Assembly: GCA_964444685.1 (NCBI GenBank)
Contig: CAYUIG010000006.1
Coordinates: forward strand, 1 to 64,000
Length of the DNA stretch: 64,000 bases
DNA from: CAYUIG01 sp964444685
Lineage (GTDB): Bacteria; Gemmatimonadota; Gemmatimonadetes; Longimicrobiales; RSA9
Reading direction: 5' to 3'
This document shows positions 33,507 through 42,381 of the stretch, one piece after another. Numbering within the stretch: position 1 is the first letter of the stretch; every line of letters begins with the position of its first letter. The translations under genes and the position numbers were made by a program. Below the pieces are notes generated by a model that was given only the letters and a program-made list of their open reading frames with translations, had not been told where the DNA came from and made no database searches.

Positions 33507-33540
33507 TGTCGGGTTGTCGAGGTCGCGTACATGGTAGTCA

Positions 33541-34431
33541 TCACACGCGTGCGATGACCTCGCCGAGACGCAGCTCGCGACCCGCGCGCAGGTCGTCGGA
33601 CAGACGTACACGACCCCGTTCGAAGAGGGCGATGACGGTCGAGCCGAGATGGAAGGACATGACCTCATCACCCGCGCGAACGGGGACGGTCGGGTCGTAC
33701 GTGCGCAGGTGTTCGCGGACGGATCGGACGTTTCCGACGCGGCCGTCGCGACCCCATTCGAGGTCGAACGCCGTGGCGATGCGGCCGACGTTGTACGCGC
33801 CGACGGCGACGAGACACAGGCGTCCGATCGGGGTGTCGAAGTGGGTGATGACGCGCTCGTTCCGGGGGAAGAGCTCGTCGATGTGCGCGACCGCCGCGGC
33901 GTTCACGGGGAGCAGCCGGCCGGGTACGTGACGCGCGTGTGTGATGCCACCATCGCAGGGTGCGTGGATGCGATGGTAGTGGCGCGGGCTGAGGTAGAGG
34001 GTGACGAACGTACCGCCGTGGAAGGGTGCGGCATCGTGCTCGCTGTCGAGCAGTGCAGCGATCCGGTAGCGACGACCCTTGGCCTGGAGCGCGGTACCGT
34101 CGTGCACGATACCGGACTCGCCGACGATGCCATCGACCGGCGAACCGGCGGTGCCGGGATGGTCGGGCCAGCGCCGGGAGCCGGGGCGGAGACGTCGCAC
34201 GAAAAAGGCATCGAGGGAGGGATACGCATCGAGCGGCAGCTCGGCCTCGGCGATGTCGATGCCGGTGGAGCGGGCGAACGCGCCGAGGATGGGGCGGCGC
34301 AGCGGACGCGGGATGGGCACGTCGGCGATGCGGCCGAACGCGCGGCTGAGTGCGGGCTGCGGCAGCCGTGCGACGAGTGCGAGCAGGACGCGCCAGCGAA
34401 CGGTCGGCGGCGATACGTCGGGCGTGCTCAC
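33541..34431 (-). CDS. psd: Phosphatidylserine decarboxylase proenzyme
   Basis: The protein has 296 residues. It decarboxylates phosphatidylserine to phosphatidylethanolamine at the inner membrane. Motifs are YPSLDAFFVRRLRPG, the His-containing LYLSPRHYHRIHAPCDG, and the autocleavage site LGST (within SFHLGSTVIALF) where Ser becomes the pyruvoyl group and splits the chain into beta and alpha subunits. The N-terminus is of the short, directly membrane-associated type. It overlaps the upstream propeller gene by 4 bp (ATGA) and is the last gene of the ten-gene operon. Confidence 0.94.
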   Translation of the reverse strand: MSTPDVSPPTVRWRVLLALVARLPQPALSRAFGRIADVPIPRPLRRPILGAFARSTGIDIAEAELPLDAYPSLDAFFVRRLRPGSRRWPDHPGTAGSPVDGIVGESGIVHDGTALQAKGRRYRIAALLDSEHDAAPFHGGTFVTLYLSPRHYHRIHAPCDGGITHARHVPGRLLPVNAAAVAHIDELFPRNERVITHFDTPIGRLCLVAVGAYNVGRIATAFDLEWGRDGRVGNVRSVREHLRTYDPTVPVRAGDEVMSFHLGSTVIALFERGRVRLSDDLRAGRELRLGEVIARV

Positions 34432-35615
34432 GCGCCCGGCTTCACGAGCTCGTGCACGCGCACGACCTCGGGGTCATCACCGGAGCGCCAGTGCGCGAGG
34501 ATGAAGTCGCTGCCGATGTCCAGGATGCGGACGCCCGCGGGCAGCTCGACGCGTGCGAGCCACCGTCCGTCGGGCGCGATGACGTTCCACGCGCGCGGCG
34601 GCTGCCCGAAGAGCGGCGGCTCCCCGAGCCAGAGGTTGTCGTCCGCGTCGACGAGCAGGGTGGCGTAGGGTGCGTGCGTGTCGGGTCGCGGCGCGGCGAG
34701 TACGCGGGCGACCATGCGTTCGCGCAGGTCCTGGGGCGAGCTCGCGAGCGCAGCGCGCACGGCCTGTTCGTACGCGTTCATGTCGGCGTCCGTCACCGGC
34801 CGGGACCCGGCCGACCAGCGGTAGATGCGCAGCAGGTCGCCGGTCGGTGCGAACACGCGGACCTCGGGTGCGTCGCCGTTGCCGACCACGACGCGGCCGT
34901 CGCTCACACCGATGACACTGGCCCGGCCGAACGGACGCGGGACGGTGCCGCGCGTGTTGCCCTCGACGCGCACGAAGATCTCGTCGTGCGCGGTCCGCAC
35001 CAGCGTATCGATCGCGAGCGTGGCGGGGTGGAAGCGGTAGACGAGCGCGGAGTCGCGGAGCAGTGCCTGCGGCTCGAAGGTCGCGATCGGCTCGGGCCCA
35101 AAGCGCGTGGAACCGATCCAGCTCCCATCCGGGAGCGGGTGCGGCCGGTGCGGCGGTACGCCGCGTCCGATGGCGGGCATCTCGATCACGCGCACGCGCA
35201 GGCCGCCGGGTCTCACGATCGAGACCTGGTTCGTGCCCGAGTCGTAGATCGCGACCGTGTCCCCGCGCAGCCTTTCGATCCCGGTGATCGAGCGGAACGC
35301 CGGCGGGTCACCAACCGATCCGTCCAGCGTTCGCACGGAGCTGCCATCCGGATCGTAGAACCGGACGATGGCGGGGCCGGCGCGCAGCACGATCGAGCCA
35401 TCGGCCAGCGCCGTTCCAGCCGTCGCCTGGCCGGGCGGCGGTGCGCCGGGTGCGGATGCCGGGATCTCCACGCGCGCATCACCGAGCCGCCACGTCTCGA
35501 GCGGGCCATCGGTCTCGACGATGCGCACACTCGCGCTGTCGCGCGTCGCGACGCCCGCGCCCTGCGGCTCGGAGGTGCACGCGGCGAGCAGGAGCAGAAC
35601 GAGGAGTGCGCGCAT
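34428..35615 (-). CDS. Six-bladed beta-propeller lipoprotein
   Basis: The protein has 395 residues. The signal MRALLVLLLLAAC has a perfect lipobox (LAAC). Propeller blades are suggested by GSIVLRAGPAIVRFYDPDGSSVRTL, DTVAIYDSGTNQVSIV, DGRVVVGNGDAPEVRVFAPTGDLLRIY and ATLLVDADDNLWLG. It is related in style to the propeller at 5477 but is lipidated and lacks GEGPGE. The start overlaps the csaA stop by one base (TGATG), and the far upstream frame is not used. Its function is unknown. Confidence 0.8.
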   Translation of the reverse strand: MRALLVLLLLAACTSEPQGAGVATRDSASVRIVETDGPLETWRLGDARVEIPASAPGAPPPGQATAGTALADGSIVLRAGPAIVRFYDPDGSSVRTLDGSVGDPPAFRSITGIERLRGDTVAIYDSGTNQVSIVRPGGLRVRVIEMPAIGRGVPPHRPHPLPDGSWIGSTRFGPEPIATFEPQALLRDSALVYRFHPATLAIDTLVRTAHDEIFVRVEGNTRGTVPRPFGRASVIGVSDGRVVVGNGDAPEVRVFAPTGDLLRIYRWSAGSRPVTDADMNAYEQAVRAALASSPQDLRERMVARVLAAPRPDTHAPYATLLVDADDNLWLGEPPLFGQPPRAWNVIAPDGRWLARVELPAGVRILDIGSDFILAHWRSGDDPEVVRVHELVKPGA

Positions 35616-35944
35616 CAGAAGACCCTCCCTCCGATCGGGACGTCCTGATCCGGCGAGAGCAGGACGACCGCACCCTCCTCGTCGGGCACGCCGAGCACGA
35701 GGACTTCCGACTCGAAGCCGGCGATGCGTTTGGGCGGGAAGTTCACGACCGCGATGACGAGCCGGCCGGCGAGCGTCTCGGGCGCGTAGTGTTTCGTGAT
35801 CTGCGCGCTGGACCGCTTCACGCCCAGCGGGCCGAAGTCGATCCAGAGGCGCAGCGCAGGCTTGCGTGCTTCGGGAAACGTCTCGGCGCGCTGGATGCGT
35901 CCCACGCGCATGTCCACGTTCTCGAAATCGGACCATTCGATCAT
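35615..35944 (-). CDS. csaA: tRNA-binding / chaperone-like protein CsaA
   Basis: The protein has 109 residues forming a single OB-fold EMAP-II-like tRNA-binding domain: FENVDMRVGRIQRAETFPEARKPALRLWIDFG, SSAQITKHY, and VVNFPPKRIAGFESEVLVLG. CsaA in Bacillus has export-chaperone-like and tRNA-binding activity. It overlaps the upstream glycosyltransferase stop (ATGA) and the downstream gene, which fixes the start at 35944. Confidence 0.93.
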   Translation of the reverse strand: MIEWSDFENVDMRVGRIQRAETFPEARKPALRLWIDFGPLGVKRSSAQITKHYAPETLAGRLVIAVVNFPPKRIAGFESEVLVLGVPDEEGAVVLLSPDQDVPIGGRVF

Positions 35945-37413
35945 GCCGGCAGCAGTCCCTCGAGCAGCCGCGCCCACGCGCGCAGCTGACTGAAGATCAG
36001 GAAATGTTCGTGCACCCGTCGCTGCGCGTTGCGGCCCCAGCGGTCCAGGGCGTCGGGGTCCCCCAGCATCTCGACGAGTGCATCCGCGATCTGCGCAGGC
36101 GAAGATGGGTCCGCTATGAGCCGCCCGTCCAGCCGGTCCCGCACCTGCTGCTTCGGACCGCACGCGCGTGAGTTCGTCAGCACGGGCACGCGCTTCCACA
36201 TCGCCTCGGTCACGGTCAGGCCGAACCCCTCGCGCAGGGAGTTCTGCACGACGATGGTCGAGGCCCGCTGGAGCGCGTTCACGATGCGCGCGTTCTCATC
36301 GACCGACGCCATCGGCAGCGCGACGAGGAAAACGTCCGCGCGGATGTCGGGTTCGAGCGAACGGTGGAGGTCGATGATCGCCTCCAGCACTTCCACGCCC
36401 TCGGGGTCGTCCGCGATCGAGTCGGGCTCCGGTCCGGCCAGCACCAGGCGGCTCAACTCGAGTGCGCGCCGGTGACCTTCGTCCAGCTCTCCGAGTTCGC
36501 CCCTGACGAGGCGCTGCTTGAGCAGGACGAATCCTTCCATCAGCGGGCGCCAGCCCTTCAGCCGGTCCCAGCGGGAGACCTGCGTGATGATGGGCCGGCC
36601 GAGCAGCCGGATGTCCGTCTTTTCCGCGGCCGGCACGAACCCGCCGTCGTGCAGCACGCGCGCACCCGGCTCGAACGCGGGCGTGGGCACGGGCGTGTCC
36701 AGGTGCGCGAGTCCCGCGTTCACCAGCGTACCGACCACGGCCGGGATGCCGAGGGCGCGGTTCTTCGGCGTGAGCGGATCGATGCCGGGATAGATGATCG
36801 AGCTGCGGCCGGCCAGGTAGTCCGGGATGTACTCGGGCGCGGAGAACACGGCATGACGGTACCCCTCGAAATACGGGCGCAGGAACCGCCACGCCATACG
36901 CGTGCAGGCGTTGCGCGCATCGAGTCCGATGTGGCTCCTCCAGATGGCCAGCACGTCGACCTTCTCTGCGATGATGCGGCCGAGCGGGAGGGGCTGCGGG
37001 TCGTGGACGACCAGGATGTCGCCGGGCTGGATGCGCTCCAGCAGCGCGGCCGCGTTCTCGCGGTTCACGCGCTCGAAGAGGCGCCGGTCCGACGCGTGCA
37101 GCCGGCCCGCGTCCTCGCCGTGAATCATGTTGTGCAGGCGCTTCGTGAGCCGGAAGAAGGCGGGATCGTCACTCTCGAGGACCAGCCATTCGGTGGCGAC
37201 GCCGAGCTCGCGCAGGATGCAAACGATGGGCGGCAGCATCTCCGCGACGCCGCCGCCCCGTTCCGTCGAGTTCACCATCCACACGGTCCGCCGCTCGAAG
37301 CGCGGCGCGAGCCGTTCCGCTTCGGCGCGGAGTTCGTGCACGGCGCCCACGAGGTGGGCGACCGCCTCGAGATCGGCCAGACTCGCGACCGGGCCGACCT
37401 CGACCGTACGCAT
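35941..37413 (-). CDS. TreT-like GT4 glycosyltransferase (trehalose synthase family)
   Basis: The protein has 490 residues and is cytoplasmic. The N-terminal domain has NSTERGGGVAEML and ELGVATEWLVLE, hallmarks of trehalose glycosyltransferring synthase (TreT), which forms trehalose from NDP-glucose and glucose. The C-terminal GT-B domain has PIITQVSRWDRLKGW, the VFLVALPMA strand and REGFGLTVTEAMWKRVPVL (E-x7-E donor site). Trehalose synthesis as an osmoprotectant is the best guess, but related GT4 enzymes use other acceptors. It is 4 bp from ybjQ upstream and overlaps csaA downstream. Confidence 0.85.
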   Translation of the reverse strand: MRTVEVGPVASLADLEAVAHLVGAVHELRAEAERLAPRFERRTVWMVNSTERGGGVAEMLPPIVCILRELGVATEWLVLESDDPAFFRLTKRLHNMIHGEDAGRLHASDRRLFERVNRENAAALLERIQPGDILVVHDPQPLPLGRIIAEKVDVLAIWRSHIGLDARNACTRMAWRFLRPYFEGYRHAVFSAPEYIPDYLAGRSSIIYPGIDPLTPKNRALGIPAVVGTLVNAGLAHLDTPVPTPAFEPGARVLHDGGFVPAAEKTDIRLLGRPIITQVSRWDRLKGWRPLMEGFVLLKQRLVRGELGELDEGHRRALELSRLVLAGPEPDSIADDPEGVEVLEAIIDLHRSLEPDIRADVFLVALPMASVDENARIVNALQRASTIVVQNSLREGFGLTVTEAMWKRVPVLTNSRACGPKQQVRDRLDGRLIADPSSPAQIADALVEMLGDPDALDRWGRNAQRRVHEHFLIFSQLRAWARLLEGLLPA

Positions 37414-37417
37414 CGGA

Positions 37418-37744
37418 CTACTGGTACTTCACCGCCGTGCCGCTGGCACTCACCATGAGCATCCCGCCCGTCTGCCCGGCACTCAGCGTTTCGTAGTCGA
37501 GGTCCACCGCGACGACCGCGTTCGCACCCAGCGACTGCGCCGCGGCGATCATCTCGTCGAGCGCGATCTGCTTCGCCTTGCGCAGCTCCTGCTCGTACGC
37601 CGCGGAGCGGCCGCCCACGATATCGCGAATTCCGGCGAAGAAGTCCTTGAATATGTTCGCGCCGAGAATCGCCTCACCCGTCACCAGCCCGAGGTATTCC
37701 GTGATCCTGTGATTCTCGAGCGTGTTGGTCGTCGTCACGAGCAT
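37418..37744 (-). CDS. YbjQ/DUF74-family protein
   Basis: The protein has 108 residues. It is a YbjQ-family (heavy-metal-binding-like, pentameric) protein: MLVTTTNTLENHRITEYLGLVTGEAILG, then the helix region AYEQELRKAKQIALDEMIAAAQSLGANAVVAVDLDYE. The function is unknown despite wide conservation. The start at 37744 follows GAGGGGACC. It lies 7 bp after the M14 gene in the same operon. Confidence 0.93.
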   Translation of the reverse strand: MLVTTTNTLENHRITEYLGLVTGEAILGANIFKDFFAGIRDIVGGRSAAYEQELRKAKQIALDEMIAAAQSLGANAVVAVDLDYETLSAGQTGGMLMVSASGTAVKYQ

Positions 37745-37751
37745 GGTCCCC

Positions 37752-39647
37752 TCAATTCCCCGTTTCACCAATGGTAATCTCACGCTCCAGCACGCCCCCG
37801 CGCGTGGAGCTCAGCCGCACGGTGGCAGGGATGGCCCCGCCACCGCGGACACGCACCCTGAACCGTACCGTCTTCGTCTCGCCCGGCTCCGTCCAGCCGG
37901 AATCGACCGGGCCGTCGTCCGGGTCGATGATCGTCGCGGTCGTGCCCTCCGGCGGCTCCAGGTCGAGCGTAACGCGGTCCGGACGCACGATCTTTACCAG
38001 CTGCGCCTGCCGGAGCGCCGTCGGCAGCCTGCCCGCGTTCCGCCAGCCGACCGTCACCTCGTACGTGGCGCTGTCGCCGCGCGCGTTCGTGCGCCGCACG
38101 CGCACGTCCGTCCACTCCAGCTCGGGGAGCGACATCGCCATGCGCAGGTTGAAGCGTGCCTGGTTGCCTGCCACCTGCTCCAGCATGCGCGGCGGCCCGT
38201 TCTGCGAAAAGAACTTCGGATGGAAGCCGCCCACCTCCACATCGCCCCAGTGCGGCACGGTCTTCGGCGTCCACTCCATGAAGCCCTCGCCGTCATTCTC
38301 GCGGTCATCCCAGATCAGCGCGTCGAGCTGGTCGCGCTCGCCGTCGCCGTTTTCGTCCGCGAAGATGCCGCCGTTCCACAGCTCGTCGCCGTACCAGATG
38401 GCGCCGTAGTACCAGTAGCCGAAGTCCGGTCCGTGGCCGAACAGCGGATTGCCCTCGGCCTCGTCCGGGTCGTCGCCGCGGGTGGCGTAGTTCCAGTACA
38501 CGTCGCCGGCCCAGGGATAGCCGGTGATGTTCTGGCCGACCGTGTCGAAGTGGAGGTAGTACCGCAGGTCCTCCGGGTACATCCGCTCCTCGCTCTTCGA
38601 CGTCGAGGGCGGACGCAGGTGCATCGGCACACGCGTGTCCATCGAGTTGACGACCGTGATGTTCGGATGCGCGAGTAGCCAGAGCACGACGGCGCGCGTC
38701 TCCGGCTCGCTCAACGGATGCGCGCCTGCGCCGAACTGCGTGTAGCCGCGACCGGTCTCATCGCCGCCGACATCGGGACGCCAGTTCTCGAGATAGTTCC
38801 GATGGAGGTCGAGCCCGCCGATGCCGTCCTCGTTGATCCGGCCATCGCCGTCGTTGTCGATGCCTTCCGTGATCACGCGATAGATCGGCGTTTCACCCTC
38901 GCGCGCGCGCCGCATGAGACGCGGGTCGCGCTCGTCGGGCACCATTGTCGGCGCGACGGTGTCGGCGCCCTGCATCGTCGGGCGCCACCGGAACTGGCGG
39001 ATGACGCCGTCGCCATCCAGGTCGTCGGCGTCGTCCTCATCGAGCAGCCCGTCCCGGTCGTTGTCGACCGGGTGCACGCTGCTGCGGTTGGCCAGCGCGG
39101 TGTGCAGGTACAGGTTCGAGCCGTCCGGGTTGTTCTGCGGCCGCAGATGAATGGCCTTCGTGTCGAGCAGCCGCGTGATCGCCGGGTCCTTGCCGTAGTT
39201 CTCGATCAGGTGCTGCGCGAGCCAGAGCACCGACTCGCTGCCGCTCACCTCACCGCTGTGGCGCCCGCCCTCGAAGAACGCGGCCGGCTTGTCGTTCGCC
39301 TCACCCGTCGACTTGTTGCTGAGCGTGATCTGCAGGATCGGACGGCCCTCGAAGCTCTTCCCGACCTCGTACAGCTCCACGATCTCCGGATGCCGCTCCG
39401 CCCAGCGACGCAGCCACGTGTACATCACGTCCACCGTGTGGTAGCGGTCGAACGTGAGCACGTCGCCGGCTTCATACTCCACCTGCGGATGGCGTATGCG
39501 CGGGGTGTAGCTCGGTCCATGTCGTTCGGGCCGGAAGGTGTAGGTGTCGGGGTCGCGCTCGCTCTCCGGCGGAACGTCCTGCGCGTATGCGGGAGCCGCG
39601 GTGATGAGTGCGGCGGCGAGCCATGCGTGTCGAACCAGTTTCATCAT
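37752..39647 (-). CDS. M14 zinc carboxypeptidase with calcium-binding inserts
   Basis: The protein has 631 residues. A signal peptide ends at APAYAQ (about residue 23). The M14 domain (about 65-480) has the Zn motif H-x2-E in GGRHSGEVSGSES, the substrate residues in RPQNNPDGS, the third ligand His in GLDLHRNY, and the probable catalytic Glu in WGDVEVGGFHPKF. It differs from typical M14 in carrying Asp-rich, thrombospondin-3/EF-hand-like loops (DNDRDGLLDEDDADDLDGDG, DNDGDGRINEDG, DENGDGERD), probably binding calcium. The C-terminal 130 residues form a beta-sandwich. It is secreted or periplasmic. ATGATGA overlaps the upstream gene. Confidence 0.9.
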   Translation of the reverse strand: MMKLVRHAWLAAALITAAPAYAQDVPPESERDPDTYTFRPERHGPSYTPRIRHPQVEYEAGDVLTFDRYHTVDVMYTWLRRWAERHPEIVELYEVGKSFEGRPILQITLSNKSTGEANDKPAAFFEGGRHSGEVSGSESVLWLAQHLIENYGKDPAITRLLDTKAIHLRPQNNPDGSNLYLHTALANRSSVHPVDNDRDGLLDEDDADDLDGDGVIRQFRWRPTMQGADTVAPTMVPDERDPRLMRRAREGETPIYRVITEGIDNDGDGRINEDGIGGLDLHRNYLENWRPDVGGDETGRGYTQFGAGAHPLSEPETRAVVLWLLAHPNITVVNSMDTRVPMHLRPPSTSKSEERMYPEDLRYYLHFDTVGQNITGYPWAGDVYWNYATRGDDPDEAEGNPLFGHGPDFGYWYYGAIWYGDELWNGGIFADENGDGERDQLDALIWDDRENDGEGFMEWTPKTVPHWGDVEVGGFHPKFFSQNGPPRMLEQVAGNQARFNLRMAMSLPELEWTDVRVRRTNARGDSATYEVTVGWRNAGRLPTALRQAQLVKIVRPDRVTLDLEPPEGTTATIIDPDDGPVDSGWTEPGETKTVRFRVRVRGGGAIPATVRLSSTRGGVLEREITIGETGN

Positions 39648-39967
39648 CCTTCTCCAGTGGAACGGCCCTTTTCGAGCTGCTTGTCGAACGCCACGGCATC
39701 GGCGATGCGGTCCACGTCCTCGCGCATGTTGCCGAGTGCCTGTAGCTCCTGCTCGAGGAGCACCACGCGCCGCTCGAGCAGCTTTATCGTCTCGCGGTCC
39801 ACGTTGGACTCGCGCAGCCGGGCGATCGCTTCGGATATCGGCTTGATCGCGAATCGGACCGTGAAGCCGGTGACTGGAATGAGAATCATCAACATTCCGC
39901 CGGCGATCGCGATCAGACCGTTCAGGTCGACCGGGAGCACCTGCGGCATCTGCAGCGCCGCGAGCAT
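39644..39967 (-). CDS. Small membrane coiled-coil protein
   Basis: The protein has 107 residues. One TM helix (LNGLIAIAGGMLMILIPVTGFTVRFAI) is followed by a coiled coil (about 48-95; RESNVDRETIKLLERRVVLLEQELQALGNM). The start follows GGAGG CTCCG. I do not recognise a named family. It is positioned between the MBL-rhodanese and M14 genes with overlapping or short spacing, so it belongs to the same operon. Confidence 0.75.
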   Translation of the reverse strand: MLAALQMPQVLPVDLNGLIAIAGGMLMILIPVTGFTVRFAIKPISEAIARLRESNVDRETIKLLERRVVLLEQELQALGNMREDVDRIADAVAFDKQLEKGRSTGEG

Positions 39968-39982
39968 CGGAGCCTCCAGGGT

Positions 39983-41401
39983 TCAGACGGGGGCGGTGCG
40001 GCCGGACTCGATGGGGAGCCCTGCTGCCTGCCATTCGTTGAAGCCGCCGCCGTGGTTGGTCGCGGGGATGCCGTGCGCGCGCAGCAGCGCGGCCGCGATC
40101 GCGGAGCGGCTGCCGCTCTCACACGACACCACGACGCCCGTATCGCGCCGAACCTCGGCCAGCCGGCCGGCGAGCCGCGCGAGCGGGATGTGCGTGGCAC
40201 CCGGGACGTGGCCCGCATCCCACTCCGAGCGATTGCGGACATCGATGAGCTGGATGGCGCCGGTGCCGATCTGCTGCGCGAGTCCGGCGGCATCGACCGA
40301 CGGCACGGTTTCCTTGCGACGCGTCTCGATCGCGCTCGTCGCGAACCAGCCGGCCACCCGGTCGAGTCCGATCAGCGCGAGATCGCGCGCGGCCTCGTGC
40401 GCGGCGCCTTCATCGATCGTGATGAGCGCGATGTCCTCATCGTACGGGAGCAGCGCGCCCGCCCAGTTCGGGAACGCTCGGTTCAACGGGATGGACAGCG
40501 TGCCGGGCACGTATCCGCTTGCGTATTCGGCCGCCCGGCGCGTGTCCACGACGACGGCGCCACGCGCGAGCCAGTCATCGAGCTGCGCATCATCGAGTCG
40601 TACGGGTTTCGGCAGGCCGTTCAGGACGCGCGGGCCATCGCGATTCATCCGCTTCATCTCGGCGAAGTAGCGCGGCGGCTCCGGCTGACCTTCGAGCACC
40701 GCCTCGACGAATGCATCCTCGTCGCGGATGCCGAACGCCCAGTTGAAGCGGAGCTCGTAGCCGACCGTGGTCGAGGGAATCGCACCCAGCGCCTTGCCGC
40801 ACGCCGAGCCCGCACCGTGGCCGGGCCATACCTGCGCCCATTCGGGGAGCTCCCGGAACTTCGACAGCGAGTTGAAGAGCGTGCGCGCAGCGTCTTCCAT
40901 CGTGCCGGCATGGCCGGCCGCCTTCTCGAGCAGGTCCGGCCGGCCGACATCACCGACGAACACGAAGTCGCCGCTGATGATGCCGATCGGCGCCTCGGTG
41001 GCTGCCGTGTCCGTGACCACGAACGCGATGTGCTCGGGCGTGTGGCCGGGCGTGTGCACGGCGTCGAGCGTGATGTTGCCGACGCGGATGCGGTCGCCGT
41101 CGTGGAGGAGGATGGCGCCGTCCTCCTGCGCGTAGCGGTAGCTCCACTCCTCGCCGCCCTCGCCGGACAGATAGAGCTGTGCGCCCGTGGCAGCGGCGAG
41201 CTCGCGCGAGCCCGACAGGAAGTCGGCGTGGATGTGCGTTTCCGTGACGTGGCGGATGCGCACGCGTTCGCGCTTCGCCACGTCGAGCAGCGGCTCGATG
41301 TCGCGATTGGGGTCGATGACGATCGCCTCGCCTGCGGCGGCGCAGCCGATCAGCCACGCGGCCTGAGCCAGCTTCTCGTCGTAGATGCGGCGCAGGATCA
41401 C
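39983..41401 (-). CDS. MBL-fold hydrolase with two rhodanese domains
   Basis: The protein has 472 residues and starts at a GTG overlapping the upstream stop (GTGA). Residues 1-250 form a metallo-beta-lactamase fold of the ETHE1/persulfide-dioxygenase type (THIHADFLSG, VHTPGHTPEH, SGDFVFVGDVGRPDLL). Residues about 270-365 are a rhodanese domain whose active-site loop reads TIDEGAAH with no Cys, so it is inactive. Residues about 375-465 are a second rhodanese with the Cys loop SCESGSRS. The arrangement resembles CstB-type sulfur-processing enzymes that oxidise persulfides to thiosulfate or sulfite. The role is inferred. Confidence 0.88.
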   Translation of the reverse strand: MILRRIYDEKLAQAAWLIGCAAAGEAIVIDPNRDIEPLLDVAKRERVRIRHVTETHIHADFLSGSRELAAATGAQLYLSGEGGEEWSYRYAQEDGAILLHDGDRIRVGNITLDAVHTPGHTPEHIAFVVTDTAATEAPIGIISGDFVFVGDVGRPDLLEKAAGHAGTMEDAARTLFNSLSKFRELPEWAQVWPGHGAGSACGKALGAIPSTTVGYELRFNWAFGIRDEDAFVEAVLEGQPEPPRYFAEMKRMNRDGPRVLNGLPKPVRLDDAQLDDWLARGAVVVDTRRAAEYASGYVPGTLSIPLNRAFPNWAGALLPYDEDIALITIDEGAAHEAARDLALIGLDRVAGWFATSAIETRRKETVPSVDAAGLAQQIGTGAIQLIDVRNRSEWDAGHVPGATHIPLARLAGRLAEVRRDTGVVVSCESGSRSAIAAALLRAHGIPATNHGGGFNEWQAAGLPIESGRTAPV

Positions 41402-42381
41402 GGCGTCACCCCCTCCCGGGCGGCCAGCTCCGATTCCGCGGCGATGTAGCCGAACGCCGCCCAGTTCGGCAGCTCGAGGATGCGGCGGAAGAGATCCATC
41501 GCTTCCTCTTCGCGTCCGTTCACGAGATGCCAGTTCGCGATGCCGTAGCCGTACGTGGCGAGCTGCACGGCATCGGCTTCGTCCGCGGGCATGAGCGCGT
41601 CCGCGTCCAGCTCACCCTTGTACATCAGCAGCCGGCGATGGTACGCGTGGTTCTCGAGGATGCGCATGTCCGCGTGGATCGGCTCGAGAACGGCGGCCGC
41701 TTCCCCGTCACGTCCCAGCCGGCGGAGCGTCATGTACAACCAGTCGCTCACGGCGACGAACATGTCATCGTTCGTCGCCGCATCGAGCGCATCCCGCCAT
41801 GCGACGAGTGCGCCCTCGAAGTCGTGCTTCAGGTAGCGAGCGAGCGCGAGGTGGTAGTGGATGTTGCCGTGCAGCGTGCTGGTCGGGATGCCCGCGGCGT
41901 TCGGCTGGCCGTCCGGTTCGATCTCATCGACGGTGCCCTGGATGAGCTCGGCCGCGCGCTCGAGGTCGCGGATGGCGAGGTCGAACTGGCGGGTCGTGAT
42001 ATAGCGATGGCCGCGGTGCCGGTACATGCGCGCGTCCTCCGGATGGAGGTGCACGCCGCGCCCGAACGTGACGATCGCATCGAGATACCTGCCGAGATAC
42101 GCCTGGCGACGACCCAGCCAGATGATGCTGTCCGGGTCCTCGGGCGCGCGCTCGTACGCCGCCGCGGCCGCCGCGAGCTCCGCCTCCATCTGCGCCCGCG
42201 CCTCGGGCGACGGCTCCGGCGGGATCAGCGGCTCGCCGAACAGCGAGACCGCCTGACTCGGATCCAGGTCCGCGTCCTGCGCCGCCGGCTCCTGTTCTCC
42301 GGCGGCGCAGGCGATGAGCAGGGTCCCGGCAATAATGGTCGAGACCCCAGACCCCAGACCCCAGATTCCAGACACGTTCAC
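41398..42381 (-). CDS. TPR-containing protein with repeat-derived lipoprotein signal
   Basis: The protein has 327 residues. The GTG start overlaps the upstream stop (GTGA). The signal region VNVSGIWGLGSGVSTIIAGTLLIAC is encoded in part by the TCTGGGG repeat; the lipobox is LIAC. After an Ala/Glu-rich stretch, TPR units run from about residue 65 to 310 (PDSIIWLGRRQAYLGRYLDAIVTFGRGVHLHPED and the RQFDLAIRDLERAAELI unit are clearest). It is probably an envelope lipoprotein scaffold; the partner is unknown. Its stop overlaps the MBL gene start. Confidence 0.8.
   Translation of the reverse strand: MNVSGIWGLGSGVSTIIAGTLLIACAAGEQEPAAQDADLDPSQAVSLFGEPLIPPEPSPEARAQMEAELAAAAAAYERAPEDPDSIIWLGRRQAYLGRYLDAIVTFGRGVHLHPEDARMYRHRGHRYITTRQFDLAIRDLERAAELIQGTVDEIEPDGQPNAAGIPTSTLHGNIHYHLALARYLKHDFEGALVAWRDALDAATNDDMFVAVSDWLYMTLRRLGRDGEAAAVLEPIHADMRILENHAYHRRLLMYKGELDADALMPADEADAVQLATYGYGIANWHLVNGREEEAMDLFRRILELPNWAAFGYIAAESELAAREGVTP
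42341..42375. repeat. TCTGGGG-heptamer repeat, copy 3, inside a gene start
   Basis: Three and a half AGACCCC units (TCTGGGG on the minus strand) fall within the first codons of the TPR lipoprotein gene and encode SGIWGLGSGVS. This is the same family as 41-82 and 21984-22077, but here it has become coding. Confidence 0.75.

Noticed and set aside
38718..40670. Long plus-strand ORF (650 codons) opposite the M14 and MBL genes
   Set aside because: High-GC antisense shadow; the minus strand encodes clear M14 and MBL-rhodanese motifs.
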